32,471 nt of DNA. It comes from Bacilli bacterium. GTDB lineage: Bacteria > Bacillota_I > Bacilli_A > RF39 > UBA660. This document shows positions 17,451-25,660 of the stretch, piece after piece. Location of the stretch: positions 1 to 32,471 of the forward strand of contig JAFWMN010000001.1 of the NCBI GenBank assembly GCA_017513865.1, written 5' to 3'. Numbering within the stretch: position 1 is the stretch's first letter; each line of letters opens with the position of its first letter. The notes under the pieces were generated by a model, which did not search any database, was not told the DNA's origin, and was given only the letters and a program-made list of their open reading frames with translations. A program made the position numbers and the translations under genes.

Positions 17451-17480
17451 AACATGTTTTTGATTAAATTTGACATGTTC
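17451..17480 (-). promoter_or_regulatory. Two ACATGT palindromes, possible operator
   Basis: ACATGT occurs at 17452-17457 and 17473-17478, 21 bp apart centre to centre, directly upstream of the candidate promoter at 17415-17443. Two sites two helical turns apart suit binding of a dimeric regulator, but no regulator is identified. Confidence 0.3.
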
Positions 17481-17499
17481 TTTGCATTTTCGTCAAAAT

Positions 17500-17524
17500 A
17501 AAACTAGATGTAAAATCTAGTTTT
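17500..17524 (-). terminator. Terminator of the 17517 gene
   Basis: AAAACTAGAT pairs with ATCTAGTTTT (17515-17524 and 17500-17509), a 10-bp stem. The TAG stop codon lies in it. The trailing sequence on the minus strand is T-rich. Confidence 0.85.
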
Positions 17525-18401
17525 TTTCTAATTTGATGTACCCTTCGTTTAATAGATTTTTATCATCACAGTCTGCTTCTTTAGTATCGGCTTTCCCTTT
17601 TATTAATGTTCTTGTACGATATCTATAGTAAGTAACTGTTTTATAGACAGGATCTTCGTAATATATTTTGGTTGTTTTTGTACATGTTGTTGGTGTTTTA
17701 TAAACACCTTTATTATCATACTTACTTGCACATACATAATATACTCTTCCATCATTATAAATATACTTGGTTGCGTTTCTTGTTTCTACTTGATCTTTTG
17801 TATATCCCTTTACTCCTGCTTTTATTTTTTTTGATGATGTTTCCACTTGAATACCTGTTCCTTCTGGTTTTGTACTACTCCAATTTGACCATGTTCCGTA
17901 GGACCAGGCTTCATCAAGATTTTTTACGAATGTGCACCTTGCGGTGCTGGTACTGGGAAATTGTTTGCTGTCTAATCCCATATGTAAGATAATGTAATCA
18001 GTTTTATCAGCGCATGATAGGTTAACTTTCATTGTATATTCTTCTTTTTCTCTTTTTACTAATACATATGATTTTTTTGAACTACAAGCAATTCCATTAT
18101 TATCTGTAAGCTTAACAATCATCTTTTTGTCTAACATTTCTTTTAATGTCATTTTAGTTTCTTCATTAGTTTTTTGTGGTAATCTAGATTCAGTAAAATA
18201 ACCACTACCAGCCGTTGCCATAGCAATTAAATTACTATTAAAATTGCCATTTTTTGAAGTTCCTAGTTTTTTATCTACATAGTTTGTCACAAATCCTTTG
18301 GTTGGGAAAAGTAGCATTAATATAAATAAAGCAACTACAACTAAAATTATTTTTATAAATATTGATCTATAAGGATGACTTTCATTTGTTTCTGTATACA
18401 T
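17517..18401 (-). CDS. Single-pass surface protein, function unknown
   Basis: With the ATG at 18401 (GGGGG site 8-9 bases upstream) the product has 294 residues; a GTG 39 bp further back is less likely. A short cytoplasmic start is followed by one membrane helix (about 16-32), then an outside domain. The segment FNSNLIAMATAGSGYFTESRL followed by LKEMLDKKMIVKLTDNNGIAC resembles a conserved module of surface proteins in uncultured gut Bacillota, recalled from memory only. Seven Cys outside could form disulphides. A GTWSNWSS motif and a Tyr/Lys-rich end (KTVTYYRYRTRTLIKG) follow. It has its own promoter inside the end of smr and its own terminator. Confidence 0.75.
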   Translation of the reverse strand: MYTETNESHPYRSIFIKIILVVVALFILMLLFPTKGFVTNYVDKKLGTSKNGNFNSNLIAMATAGSGYFTESRLPQKTNEETKMTLKEMLDKKMIVKLTDNNGIACSSKKSYVLVKREKEEYTMKVNLSCADKTDYIILHMGLDSKQFPSTSTARCTFVKNLDEAWSYGTWSNWSSTKPEGTGIQVETSSKKIKAGVKGYTKDQVETRNATKYIYNDGRVYYVCASKYDNKGVYKTPTTCTKTTKIYYEDPVYKTVTYYRYRTRTLIKGKADTKEADCDDKNLLNEGYIKLEKN

Positions 18402-18430
18402 ACATATTCCCCCTTTGAAATACGGGGTAT

Positions 18431-18459
18431 ATGATAACACTTTTATATTATTTTGTCAA
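18431..18459 (-). promoter_or_regulatory. Promoter of the 17517 gene, overlapping the end of smr
   Basis: TTGACA (18454-18459) and TATCAT (18431-18436) on the minus strand are exactly 17 bp apart. The -35 box lies inside the last codons of smr. No terminator separates smr from this gene, so read-through is possible as well. Confidence 0.75.
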
Positions 18460-18720
18460 TTTTATTTTAACAATTGTGCAGCCTCTATTATTATAGAAAC
18501 TTTTAAAGTCTATAACCTTTTTATTATTGGTTAATGTTTTATGCGTAGTTTCTTTTATAATGCCAGAACCTATACCATGGACAATAGTAATTATTTCGTT
18601 ACCCATTTTAATATTATCTGCAATAAAATCGTTAATAGCTACTCTGGCTGTTTCTCTATCATATCCGTGTAAATCTAATTTAGGAAGGCTATCTGGAAAA
18701 ACTACTTCATTTATTTCCAT
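18448..18720 (-). CDS. Stand-alone Smr domain protein
   Basis: The 90-residue product is almost only an Smr domain, the C-terminal module of MutS2. It has the hallmark LDLHGYDRETARVAINDFI (15-33) and IVHGIGSGIIKETTHKTL (46-63), including the LDLHG and HGxG motifs. Smr domains bind or nick nucleic acids; those of MutS2 and related proteins act on DNA junctions or on mRNA of collided ribosomes. A small stand-alone form could act on RNA or DNA. Its ATG overlaps the end of the PPDK-like gene by 14 bp with only a weak site (AAGTGAG), pointing to translational coupling with that gene. Confidence 0.9.
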   Translation of the reverse strand: MEINEVVFPDSLPKLDLHGYDRETARVAINDFIADNIKMGNEIITIVHGIGSGIIKETTHKTLTNNKKVIDFKSFYNNRGCTIVKIKLTK

Positions 18721-21160
18721 TTATCTCACTTCTAGCTGCAGCTATTAAGGTTGCTGGTAATTGATGAGGCAATATGTATATATTTTCAATTCCTATTTTA
18801 TTTAAGAAAGTTATGCTTTCTTCATCTTCGTTTTGCTTTCCAAATGTGCCTATTTTAATATTTGGATTTATTTTGTGCGAAAGTGAACTTACTACAGTCA
18901 TAAGTCTGCCAACGCCATCTTTATCAAGTGTTTCATACGGATTTTGAACATTATTTTTTATTTCTTCTGGGCCAAATGTTAAAGTTGTTAATTTTGGCAT
19001 ATCAAATATTAATATATCTATTTCTTTAGCATATGAAGATGCTAGAACTGTATCTCTTGGAGTTTCGATTATCGTTCCAATTTTATATGTAATGTTGTTT
19101 TTTAATACTGTTTCTTTTACTTCATCAATTATTTCTTTTAAATATTTTAATTCTTCAATACTATTTACTTTGGGTAAGATAATTTCTGGATTTATATTAT
19201 AACCATCTTTTTTTACATTTATCATTGCTTTAAATATTGTTTCTATTTCAATTTTAATAATTTCTGGATATTCAAAAGCAAGTTTACTACCTTTTAAATC
19301 TAATAATGGAGTATTTTTTTCTAATGTTTTTAATCTTTCTTTTAAGGTTAAAATGTCTATTTTTAAAATCTCACTTAATTCATGTATTTCTTTATTTGTT
19401 TTTGGTAGGAAATCTCTTAAATATATATCCAAAAGTTTTATTGTTAAGGTTTTTTCATTAGAAATTTTAAATAGTTTTTCTAAATCTTTGATGTGAACAA
19501 GTGATAAATCCTTTAATATTCTAACTTTTTCCTGCGTTGTTTCAGATAATAGTATTTTTCTTATGAAAAGAATTTTTTCTTTATCAAACAGTGTGTTTTC
19601 AACTTTAAAAATTCCAATTCCGTCGGTTAAAGATTCTATAGGGATTTCATTTGTTATAATATTTATTTTTTTAATTTCTTTAGCCATTTTTAATATTCTA
19701 TTTAAATTATCGTTTGGTAATGGTTTTGTTATATCTAAGGCGCCTTCATATACGTGTCCTTCCCTACCATCAATAGTTAAAATTGATCCTTCTTCAAAAA
19801 TCTTATCTTCTATTTTTACTATTTTGTTTTTTAAATCTATTTTTAGGTTATTAAGATCTTTAACATGAATTCTACCCATTTCTTCTACTAATTCATTTAA
19901 ATCATTATTTTCTGCAGTAATAATACTGTCAATGTTATTTATATATTTAATATCTTCTGGAACTAGTCTTTCTTTAAATAAAATGCTTTTTTCATCTGTG
20001 TTTATATTTTCAATATCTAAACATATTTTCCCTGTTATAGCTTCTGGTATTGCGCATTTACCTTTTGCAAGTGGGACACAATTTTTATTACTTAAGCTAT
20101 CGTATATTAGGGAATATATTTCTTTGGGTTTAATCATTTTTATAGCTTTTTCTTTAGTTATTACTCCGTTATCAACTTTTTCAACTATAAAGTTTAAATT
20201 AGCTAAAGTTGTTTTTTTAGCTTTTTTAGAATCCAATACATATAATTTTCCATTTTCAACAATAAAGCTTATTCTTATAATATCTTGATATTTTGTTTCC
20301 AATTTTTTGGCATATTCTTCTAATTTTTGATAAACTTCTATATCTTTTTCTAATAAAGTATCTATGGTTTTTACATTATCATTTTTTTCTTGAACTTGGT
20401 AAGAAAACGCCCCAGATAATTTATCTTCACCGGTTTTTGGATCTTTGGAAAAAACTATTCCGATATAAGAATTATCATTAAGATTAGCAAAAATCATTTC
20501 TTCGATTACTATAGCAACATTTATATCTTTCCAGTTTTTATATATTGTTCTTATGGCTTCAAGTAATTGATGGTCTGGATCTTTCGGGAATTTTTCGCCA
20601 GTAATTTTGCGGTATATTTTTTTTGATTCACTTGTTATTTGAAATAAGTCTTCAGCAGTTAATTCATAATCATTTTTAACGTTGCGTTTTTCTTTGTATT
20701 TTTCCATTAAAATTTCAAATGGTGAAGGGTTTTTACCTTTAACTATTTTAGCATACATCATAATAAGTTTACGGTATGTGTCATATATGAATTTGGCTGA
20801 CTTTTCATCAACAGCTAAGTTGGCCGCAATATTATCGTTTAAACCGATATTTATAAGGGCATCGGTTTTAGATTCTTCAATTTTTGTACTTTCTCTTATC
20901 GAAAGTAGTAATGGATTTTCAACATCACCTAGTTTTTTACCGCTTTTTAATTCAAGTATTTTTAATCCTTCTAGTATTTGTTTTTCAAATTCTCTAGTTA
21001 TTCTCCCATTTTCACGATAATCACTATGAGCATTTGTGGTGATGATTATACTATTTGGTACAGGAATATCCATACTAAATAATTGTTTTAAATTACCGCC
21101 TTTTTTTCCTAATAATTTCTTATCAATGTTTTCATCAAGTGAATAAACAAATTTTTCCAT
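18707..21160 (-). CDS. Pyruvate phosphate dikinase-like protein with degraded active sites (probable pseudoenzyme)
   Basis: Homologous to PPDK (ATP + Pi + pyruvate to AMP + PPi + PEP) over its whole length: 817 residues against about 875, with ATP-grasp, phosphohistidine and PEP-binding domains in order. Clear matches are LLGKKGGNLKQL (16-27), NPLLLSIRES (82-91), GEKFPKDPDHQL (188-199), KLLDIYLRDFLP (575-586) and YPEI (631-634). Compared with the Clostridium symbiosum enzyme recalled from memory, key residues are replaced: the SMPGMMDT loop is EESKTDAL, Asp321/Glu323 are Arg296/Ser298, TSHAA with the phospho-His is lost (414-429), Arg561 is Lys575, HRG is LKG (622-624), GTND is DMPK (720-723) and the catalytic Cys831 is Phe773. 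Glu699 remains. The frame is intact with an AGGAGGG start signal, so it is not a decaying pseudogene. It follows xer by 8 bp and overlaps smr. A regulatory or scaffold role is inference. Confidence 0.88.
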   Translation of the reverse strand: MEKFVYSLDENIDKKLLGKKGGNLKQLFSMDIPVPNSIIITTNAHSDYRENGRITREFEKQILEGLKILELKSGKKLGDVENPLLLSIRESTKIEESKTDALINIGLNDNIAANLAVDEKSAKFIYDTYRKLIMMYAKIVKGKNPSPFEILMEKYKEKRNVKNDYELTAEDLFQITSESKKIYRKITGEKFPKDPDHQLLEAIRTIYKNWKDINVAIVIEEMIFANLNDNSYIGIVFSKDPKTGEDKLSGAFSYQVQEKNDNVKTIDTLLEKDIEVYQKLEEYAKKLETKYQDIIRISFIVENGKLYVLDSKKAKKTTLANLNFIVEKVDNGVITKEKAIKMIKPKEIYSLIYDSLSNKNCVPLAKGKCAIPEAITGKICLDIENINTDEKSILFKERLVPEDIKYINNIDSIITAENNDLNELVEEMGRIHVKDLNNLKIDLKNKIVKIEDKIFEEGSILTIDGREGHVYEGALDITKPLPNDNLNRILKMAKEIKKINIITNEIPIESLTDGIGIFKVENTLFDKEKILFIRKILLSETTQEKVRILKDLSLVHIKDLEKLFKISNEKTLTIKLLDIYLRDFLPKTNKEIHELSEILKIDILTLKERLKTLEKNTPLLDLKGSKLAFEYPEIIKIEIETIFKAMINVKKDGYNINPEIILPKVNSIEELKYLKEIIDEVKETVLKNNITYKIGTIIETPRDTVLASSYAKEIDILIFDMPKLTTLTFGPEEIKNNVQNPYETLDKDGVGRLMTVVSSLSHKINPNIKIGTFGKQNEDEESITFLNKIGIENIYILPHQLPATLIAAARSEINGNK

Positions 21161-21168
21161 AAACCCTC

Positions 21169-22017
21169 CTATTTTCTAGCTCTTGGATGAGCTTTTAAAT
21201 ATACTTCTCTTAATCTTTCGTTTGAAATATGTGTGTAAATTTGGGTGGTTGATAAATTTTCATGCCCTAGTAAATCGCTTACACTTTTTAAATCAGCTCC
21301 ATCATTTAATAGATGTGTTGCATAAGTATGTCTTAAAGTGTGTGGGGTTACATGAACTTCTAGGCCGGCTTTTCTTGCATTATCATCCACAATTTTTCTG
21401 ACTATTCGTTCATTTAATTTGTTACCGTGTTTATTTGTTAATAAGTATTCGTGGGATTCTTTTTTTAAGTATTTTTCTAGTATGTTTTCGCATTTAGTGC
21501 CATAGTAAACATATCTTTCTTTGTTTCCTTTACCTAAGATTAGGATTTTTCGGTCTTTAAAATCAATATCTTTTGTTTTAATATTAGTAAGTTCACTTAC
21601 TCTACAACCTAGCGAATATAACATTTCTAGGATTAAAGCATCTCTTAATCCTTCTTTTTTGTTTTGGTCTGGAAAATTTAGTAATTTTTCTAAGTCATCA
21701 TAGTTTAGATAATTTGGTAAAGTTTTTTCAATTTTGGGATTACTTATTATACTCATGGGGTTTTCTTTAATAATGTCTTCACTTTCTAGATATTTGAAGT
21801 AGCTTTTTAAAGCACTTACTTTTCTAGATATGGTTTTGTTTTTATATTTTTTATCGTATAGTTCTTTTAAATATTTTCTTATATTTTCCGTATTTATATC
21901 TTGGTTTTTTATGAATGTGTAAAAAGCTTTTATATCTATTTCATAATTTTTTATAGTATGATCTGAGAAATTTTTTTGATATTTTAAGTAATTTAGAAAT
22001 TTTTGAATATTTTCCAT
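21169..22017 (-). CDS. Tyrosine recombinase XerC/XerD family
   Basis: Xer proteins resolve chromosome dimers at dif by strand exchange before division. From the ATG at 22017 (AGGTGG site) the product has 282 residues, usual for Xer; the ATG 15 bp upstream has no site. An N-terminal SAM-like DNA-binding domain (about 1-90) is followed by a catalytic domain with all six residues: Arg139 (GCRVSEL), Lys163 (GKGNKER), His226 and Arg229 (HTLRHTY), His252 (LLGHENL) and Tyr261 (IYTHI). The C-terminal KAHPRARK is typical of chromosomal XerC/D. Whether it is XerC or XerD cannot be said from the sequence alone. Being beside conserved genes rather than mobile DNA, it is probably the chromosomal Xer, not a phage integrase. 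Confidence 0.93.
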   Translation of the reverse strand: MENIQKFLNYLKYQKNFSDHTIKNYEIDIKAFYTFIKNQDINTENIRKYLKELYDKKYKNKTISRKVSALKSYFKYLESEDIIKENPMSIISNPKIEKTLPNYLNYDDLEKLLNFPDQNKKEGLRDALILEMLYSLGCRVSELTNIKTKDIDFKDRKILILGKGNKERYVYYGTKCENILEKYLKKESHEYLLTNKHGNKLNERIVRKIVDDNARKAGLEVHVTPHTLRHTYATHLLNDGADLKSVSDLLGHENLSTTQIYTHISNERLREVYLKAHPRARK

Positions 22018-22042
22018 ATTACCACCTACCATAATTATAACA

Positions 22043-22072
22043 TAAAAAAGAAGTAATATTATAATTACTTCT
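22043..22072 (-). terminator. Terminator of the 22071/22828 gene pair
   Basis: AGAAGTAAT pairs with ATTACTTCT (22064-22072 and 22049-22057), a 9-bp stem, then six T on the minus strand. It begins at the stop codon of the 22071 gene. Confidence 0.85.
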
Positions 22073-22826
22073 AAAATTTAAAACCAATATCAGAAAAACT
22101 CATTTGTCTTCCTTTTTCTGGTTCAATTCTTTCAACAATTTCTGGCTCTATAAATTCTTCTACTAATGTTTCTCTTACAGCTTTTAATCTTTCTATTTCT
22201 TTTTGTCTTTCTTCACGTGCTTCTTTTTCTTTTTGATGCATATCTATTCCGACAACTAAATCTCTAAAGGCTTTATATTCACTTAATTTTGTTTTGATCA
22301 TTGTTAAGCGAATATTTGCTTCTTCAGGGTTTTGATAGTTTTCACCAGTAAAGAAAACATATTCGCCAATTATTGGGGCTAGATATCTACTAATATATCC
22401 ATGTTTTTTCAAGTATGCATATAATTCTTCATTTTTTCTTCTAATATTAATAGCTTTATGGGCCCAAATTGTTACATTTTTTTCACCTTTCATAACACTT
22501 TGGCCTTCATAATTTTTAGATAATTCACTTAAAATTAAGTTGTCACTAAAAACAAGTGGTATCCTTTTTACTTCACCTTCATGTTTGTATTCAATATAAC
22601 AGTATCCATCTGACCAATCATCATATGAATTTTTCTTTGGCTTGTGAAGTTTTCTAGCTAATTTAAGGAATCCTTCCATATTATCACAGGTGGTTGTTAT
22701 AGCATCAATTGTGGTTAGTGGAAATTTTTCTTTGAAAATCTTTCCTTCTTTCACTCTCAAAATACTTTCATGTCCATCGTTTGAAATGTGTTTTATGGAA
22801 TAAATTCCTCTTGCTTTTTGTGTCAT
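22071..22826 (-). CDS. Hypothetical protein, paralogue of its upstream neighbour
   Basis: Unrecognised, 251 residues, no signal peptide or membrane helix, so cytoplasmic. It shares with the 22828 product a common layout: PLTTIDAITTTCDNMEGFLKL (36-56) matches PLTVIDDMTTKFETKEDFKK, CYIEYKHEGE matches VFIEYRAKGE, and YKAFRDLVVGID matches YTVFRKIVLGID. A charged coiled-coil-like segment (QKEKEAREERQKEIERLK, about 197-220) and a short tail ending QMSFSDIGFKF are unique to it. It starts one base after the stop of the 22828 gene with GAAAGGA inside that gene's end, so the two are translated together. Confidence 0.8.
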   Translation of the reverse strand: MTQKARGIYSIKHISNDGHESILRVKEGKIFKEKFPLTTIDAITTTCDNMEGFLKLARKLHKPKKNSYDDWSDGYCYIEYKHEGEVKRIPLVFSDNLILSELSKNYEGQSVMKGEKNVTIWAHKAINIRRKNEELYAYLKKHGYISRYLAPIIGEYVFFTGENYQNPEEANIRLTMIKTKLSEYKAFRDLVVGIDMHQKEKEAREERQKEIERLKAVRETLVEEFIEPEIVERIEPEKGRQMSFSDIGFKF

Positions 22827-22827
22827 A

Positions 22828-23469
22828 TTATCGTCCTTTCTTCATAACTTTTTGTTTTATGTTTTTTTCTACTATGTCTTCATTATACTCTTTTTTATAA
22901 AATTCATCTATTCCAAGAACTATTTTTCTAAATACTGTGTAATCACCTAGATAGTTCATAATGTCATATTGATACTCTAATATGTATCTTGGTTCAGCTT
23001 CGATATCAAGCATGTGGTTATAGGTTGAAATGGCTGCTTTTAAATCTTTCCACATGTACTTTTGGAGATGACTCCATAATGGTTTATTATGTCTTTCAAT
23101 ATCTATAAGTTCATAGCCTAATAATATAATGTTTTCACTTCTTTTAGGTTCTTCTTTTCCCCTGTTTAACTCTTTTTCTCTAAATGAGCTTTCTTTAGCA
23201 ATTAATCCTGGTCCATAAGCAGCATCTATTATATGTCTCTCACCTTTAGCTCTATATTCGATAAATACATAACCATAATCGTATCCCAGATCCATCAAGA
23301 ATTTTTTAAAATCTTCTTTTGTTTCAAATTTTGTTGTCATGTCATCAATTACTGTTAAAGGCATTTTTTCTTTTGTTTCTCCATTATAATTTATCGGTAT
23401 TACTGTTTCGTTTAATTCCATGTCAGCAATTTTTAATGAATATCTATTGGCCCTTTTATCTTCATACAT
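22828..23469 (-). CDS. Hypothetical protein, first of a paralogue pair
   Basis: Unrecognised, 213 residues, soluble. It shares the PLTVIDDMTTKFETKEDFKK, VFIEYRAKGE and FRKIVLGID blocks with the 22071 product, and both have an NIILLGYELIDIERHNKPLW or NVTIWAHKAINIRRKNEELY block in the same place, so they arose by duplication. The middle and C-terminal parts have diverged. It starts behind AGAGGA, downstream of a consensus promoter, and is cotranscribed with its paralogue. No catalytic motif is apparent. Confidence 0.8.
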   Translation of the reverse strand: MYEDKRANRYSLKIADMELNETVIPINYNGETKEKMPLTVIDDMTTKFETKEDFKKFLMDLGYDYGYVFIEYRAKGERHIIDAAYGPGLIAKESSFREKELNRGKEEPKRSENIILLGYELIDIERHNKPLWSHLQKYMWKDLKAAISTYNHMLDIEAEPRYILEYQYDIMNYLGDYTVFRKIVLGIDEFYKKEYNEDIVEKNIKQKVMKKGR

Positions 23470-23492
23470 AATAATTCCTCTTTTTTTGTGTT

Positions 23493-23520
23493 ATTATACA
23501 TTATTATTTGGTTATGTCAA
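23493..23520 (-). promoter_or_regulatory. Consensus promoter of the 22828-22071 pair
   Basis: Perfect boxes TTGACA (23515-23520) and TATAAT (23493-23498) lie 16 bp apart on the minus strand, 24 bp upstream of the ATG. The -35 box follows directly after the topA terminator. Confidence 0.85.
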
Positions 23521-23523
23521 ATT

Positions 23524-23554
23524 AAAAAGCTGCTACTTAGTGAAGTCGCAGCTA
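23524..23554 (-). terminator. Terminator of topA
   Basis: GCTGC and GCAGC arms (23548-23552 and 23529-23533) with ACTT/AAGT inner pairs form a hairpin covering the TAG stop, followed on the minus strand by TTTTT. Confidence 0.8.
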
Positions 23555-25560
23555 CTACATTTTATATTTCCTTTTTTTTCGGTAAGCATACTTTTACATT
23601 CTGGGCATTTTTCACCAGTTGGTTTATCCCAGTATGCAGTTTTGCATTTTGGATAATTATTACATCCGTAAAATATTTTCCCTTTTCTTGTTTTCTTTTC
23701 AATTATCTTTCCATCACAGTTTGGACAATCGCATATTTCTTTTGTTTCTTTATTTTCTTGTTTAATATATTTACATTCTGGGAAATTACTGCAAGCAGTA
23801 AATGATCCATATTTGCCTTTTCTAATAACTAATGGATGCCCACATTCAGGACATATTTCTCCGGTTTCTTCAGCTTCTTTTTTAGGCATTTTGTCGAAAG
23901 CCTCTTTTACTGATGGTTCAAAATCTTTATAAAAATTTTCCAACACTTCATACCATACTTCTTTGCCTTCAGCTATTTTATCTAGGTCGGTTTCCATATC
24001 GGCTGTATATTTAACATTAATTATATGGTTAAAGAATTCTTGAAGTTTATCGGTTACTTCAAAACCAATTTCGGTTGGGATAAATTTTCTTTCAACTAGA
24101 TTAACATAGCCTCGTTTTTTAATATTGTCTATTATAGTGGCATATGTGGATGGTCTACCTATTCCAAGTTCATCCATTTCTTTAATTAATTTAGCTTCTG
24201 TGTATCTTGCTGGAGGTTCAGTGAAGTGTTGTTTTTTAGTTATATCATTTGACACTATTATTTTTGAATTATATTCATCAAATGGTGGAAGAATTATATC
24301 ATTAGTTTCTTCGTATTCGCTAAACACCTTTAAATAACCATCAAAGACAATAATTTGTCCGGTTGCTTTAAACTGATAATCATTATTATTTAAAATAACG
24401 GTTGTGCCTTCTACTTTAGCAGGAGCCATGATACTAGCTAATGCTCTATAATAAATCATGCGATATAGTTTATATTCGTCATCTGATAAGTATTTTTTAA
24501 TGCTTTCTGGTGTTCTAGCTATACTAGTTGGTCTAATAGCTTCGTGAGCATCTTGAACGTTTTCGGTTTTTTTACTTATTTTAACTGGTCCAGTATATTC
24601 TTTTCCATATTTTGTTTCAATAAATTTATAAGTAGATGCGATAAACTCATTTGATAATCTAATAGAATCTGTACGCATATAAGTTATTAAACCTACTGTT
24701 TCGTTTTCTAAATCAATACCTTCGTATAATTTTTGCGCTGTTTGCATAGTTTTTCTAGATGAAAATCTTAATTTGTTTGAAGCTACTTGTTGTAAGGTAC
24801 TTGTTGTAAATGGTGGTTTTGATGTTTTATTTTTTAATTTTTTATCGACGCTTTCAATTTCAAAAGCTTTGGATAATTTGCTTAATATTTCATCAGCCTC
24901 TAGTTCGGTTTTAACTTCTATTTTCTTGTGTTTATATTCAAATAAGTCAGCAGTAAAATCTTTAAAATCAGCGGTTATAGTCCAGTATTCTTCAGGATTA
25001 AAAGCATTTATTTCTCTTTCTTTATCGACAATTAGTTTTAGAGCAACACTTTGCACTCTTCCGGCACTGCTACCATCAGTTTTTGATTGAATTAGTTTTG
25101 ATAATCTAAAACCGATAATTCTATCTAATATTCTTCTTGTTTCCTGACTATTAACTAAATTTTTGTCAATTTTTCTTTCTTCCTTAATAGCTTTTAAAAT
25201 AGTTTCTTTAGTTATTTCATTAAATACTACTCTACTATAACTGTCGTCTTTTAATCCTAATGCATCATATAGGTGCCAAGCAATAGCTTCTCCTTCTCTA
25301 TCTAAGTCGGTAGCAAGATATACTTTATCAGCTTTTTTAGCTTCTTTTTTGAGTTCATCAATAACTGATTTTTTACCTTTAATAGTTATGTAATTTGGTT
25401 TAAAGTGGTCTTCAATGTCAACACCTAAGCCATATTTTCCTTTAGTTGATAAATCTCTAATATGTCCTTTACTTGATGAAACTATATAATCACTACCTAG
25501 ATATTTACCAATTGATTTTACTTTGGTTGGGGATTCCACTATAACTAGTTTTTTACTCAC
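23533..25560 (-). CDS. topA: DNA topoisomerase I
   Basis: Type IA topoisomerase that relaxes negative supercoils by cutting and passing one strand. I choose the GTG at 25560, which has GGAG 8 bases upstream and gives MSKKLVIVESP, the standard start; 675 residues. The TOPRIM domain has IVESPTKVKSIGKYLG and the DLDREGEAIAWH Mg-binding motif. The active-site Tyr294 is in LITYMRTDS. Other family blocks are SSAGRVQSVALK and DELGIGRPSTYA. The C-terminus has three zinc ribbons: CPECGHPL...CSNFPEC, CPNCDGK...CNNYPKC and CPECKSM...CSSCDF. A TTGACA/TATAAA promoter and a terminator make it a single-gene unit. Confidence 0.97.
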   Translation of the reverse strand: MSKKLVIVESPTKVKSIGKYLGSDYIVSSSKGHIRDLSTKGKYGLGVDIEDHFKPNYITIKGKKSVIDELKKEAKKADKVYLATDLDREGEAIAWHLYDALGLKDDSYSRVVFNEITKETILKAIKEERKIDKNLVNSQETRRILDRIIGFRLSKLIQSKTDGSSAGRVQSVALKLIVDKEREINAFNPEEYWTITADFKDFTADLFEYKHKKIEVKTELEADEILSKLSKAFEIESVDKKLKNKTSKPPFTTSTLQQVASNKLRFSSRKTMQTAQKLYEGIDLENETVGLITYMRTDSIRLSNEFIASTYKFIETKYGKEYTGPVKISKKTENVQDAHEAIRPTSIARTPESIKKYLSDDEYKLYRMIYYRALASIMAPAKVEGTTVILNNNDYQFKATGQIIVFDGYLKVFSEYEETNDIILPPFDEYNSKIIVSNDITKKQHFTEPPARYTEAKLIKEMDELGIGRPSTYATIIDNIKKRGYVNLVERKFIPTEIGFEVTDKLQEFFNHIINVKYTADMETDLDKIAEGKEVWYEVLENFYKDFEPSVKEAFDKMPKKEAEETGEICPECGHPLVIRKGKYGSFTACSNFPECKYIKQENKETKEICDCPNCDGKIIEKKTRKGKIFYGCNNYPKCKTAYWDKPTGEKCPECKSMLTEKKGNIKCSSCDFTK

Positions 25561-25584
25561 AGAAACATCTCCTTCACAAATTAA

Positions 25585-25613
25585 TTTATACACTATTATT
25601 TATTTTATGTCAA
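25585..25613 (-). promoter_or_regulatory. Promoter of topA
   Basis: TTGACA (25608-25613) and TATAAA (25585-25590) on the minus strand are 17 bp apart, 24 bp upstream of the GTG start. Confidence 0.8.
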
Positions 25614-25630
25614 ATACTTTTTATTTATCA

Positions 25631-25658
25631 TTAAAAAAGTAAATCTTATGATTTACTT
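25631..25658 (-). terminator. Terminator of the 25661 gene
   Basis: AAGTAAATC pairs with GATTTACTT (25650-25658 and 25637-25645), a 9-bp stem followed by TTTTTT on the minus strand. Confidence 0.9.
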
Positions 25659-25660
25659 AA

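Noticed and set aside
18707..21160. PPDK-like gene as a frameshifted pseudogene
   Set aside because: The frame runs unbroken for 817 codons, with a strong ribosome binding site and coupling to smr, so it looks expressed and maintained.
21169..22017. Tyrosine recombinase as integrase of a mobile element
   Set aside because: Length, HPRA-type C-terminus and conserved neighbours fit a chromosomal Xer, and no attachment repeats or phage genes are seen nearby.
25561..25593. Upstream extension of topA to 25593
   Set aside because: The GGAG site lies inside it and the family start MSKKLVIVESP corresponds to the GTG at 25560.
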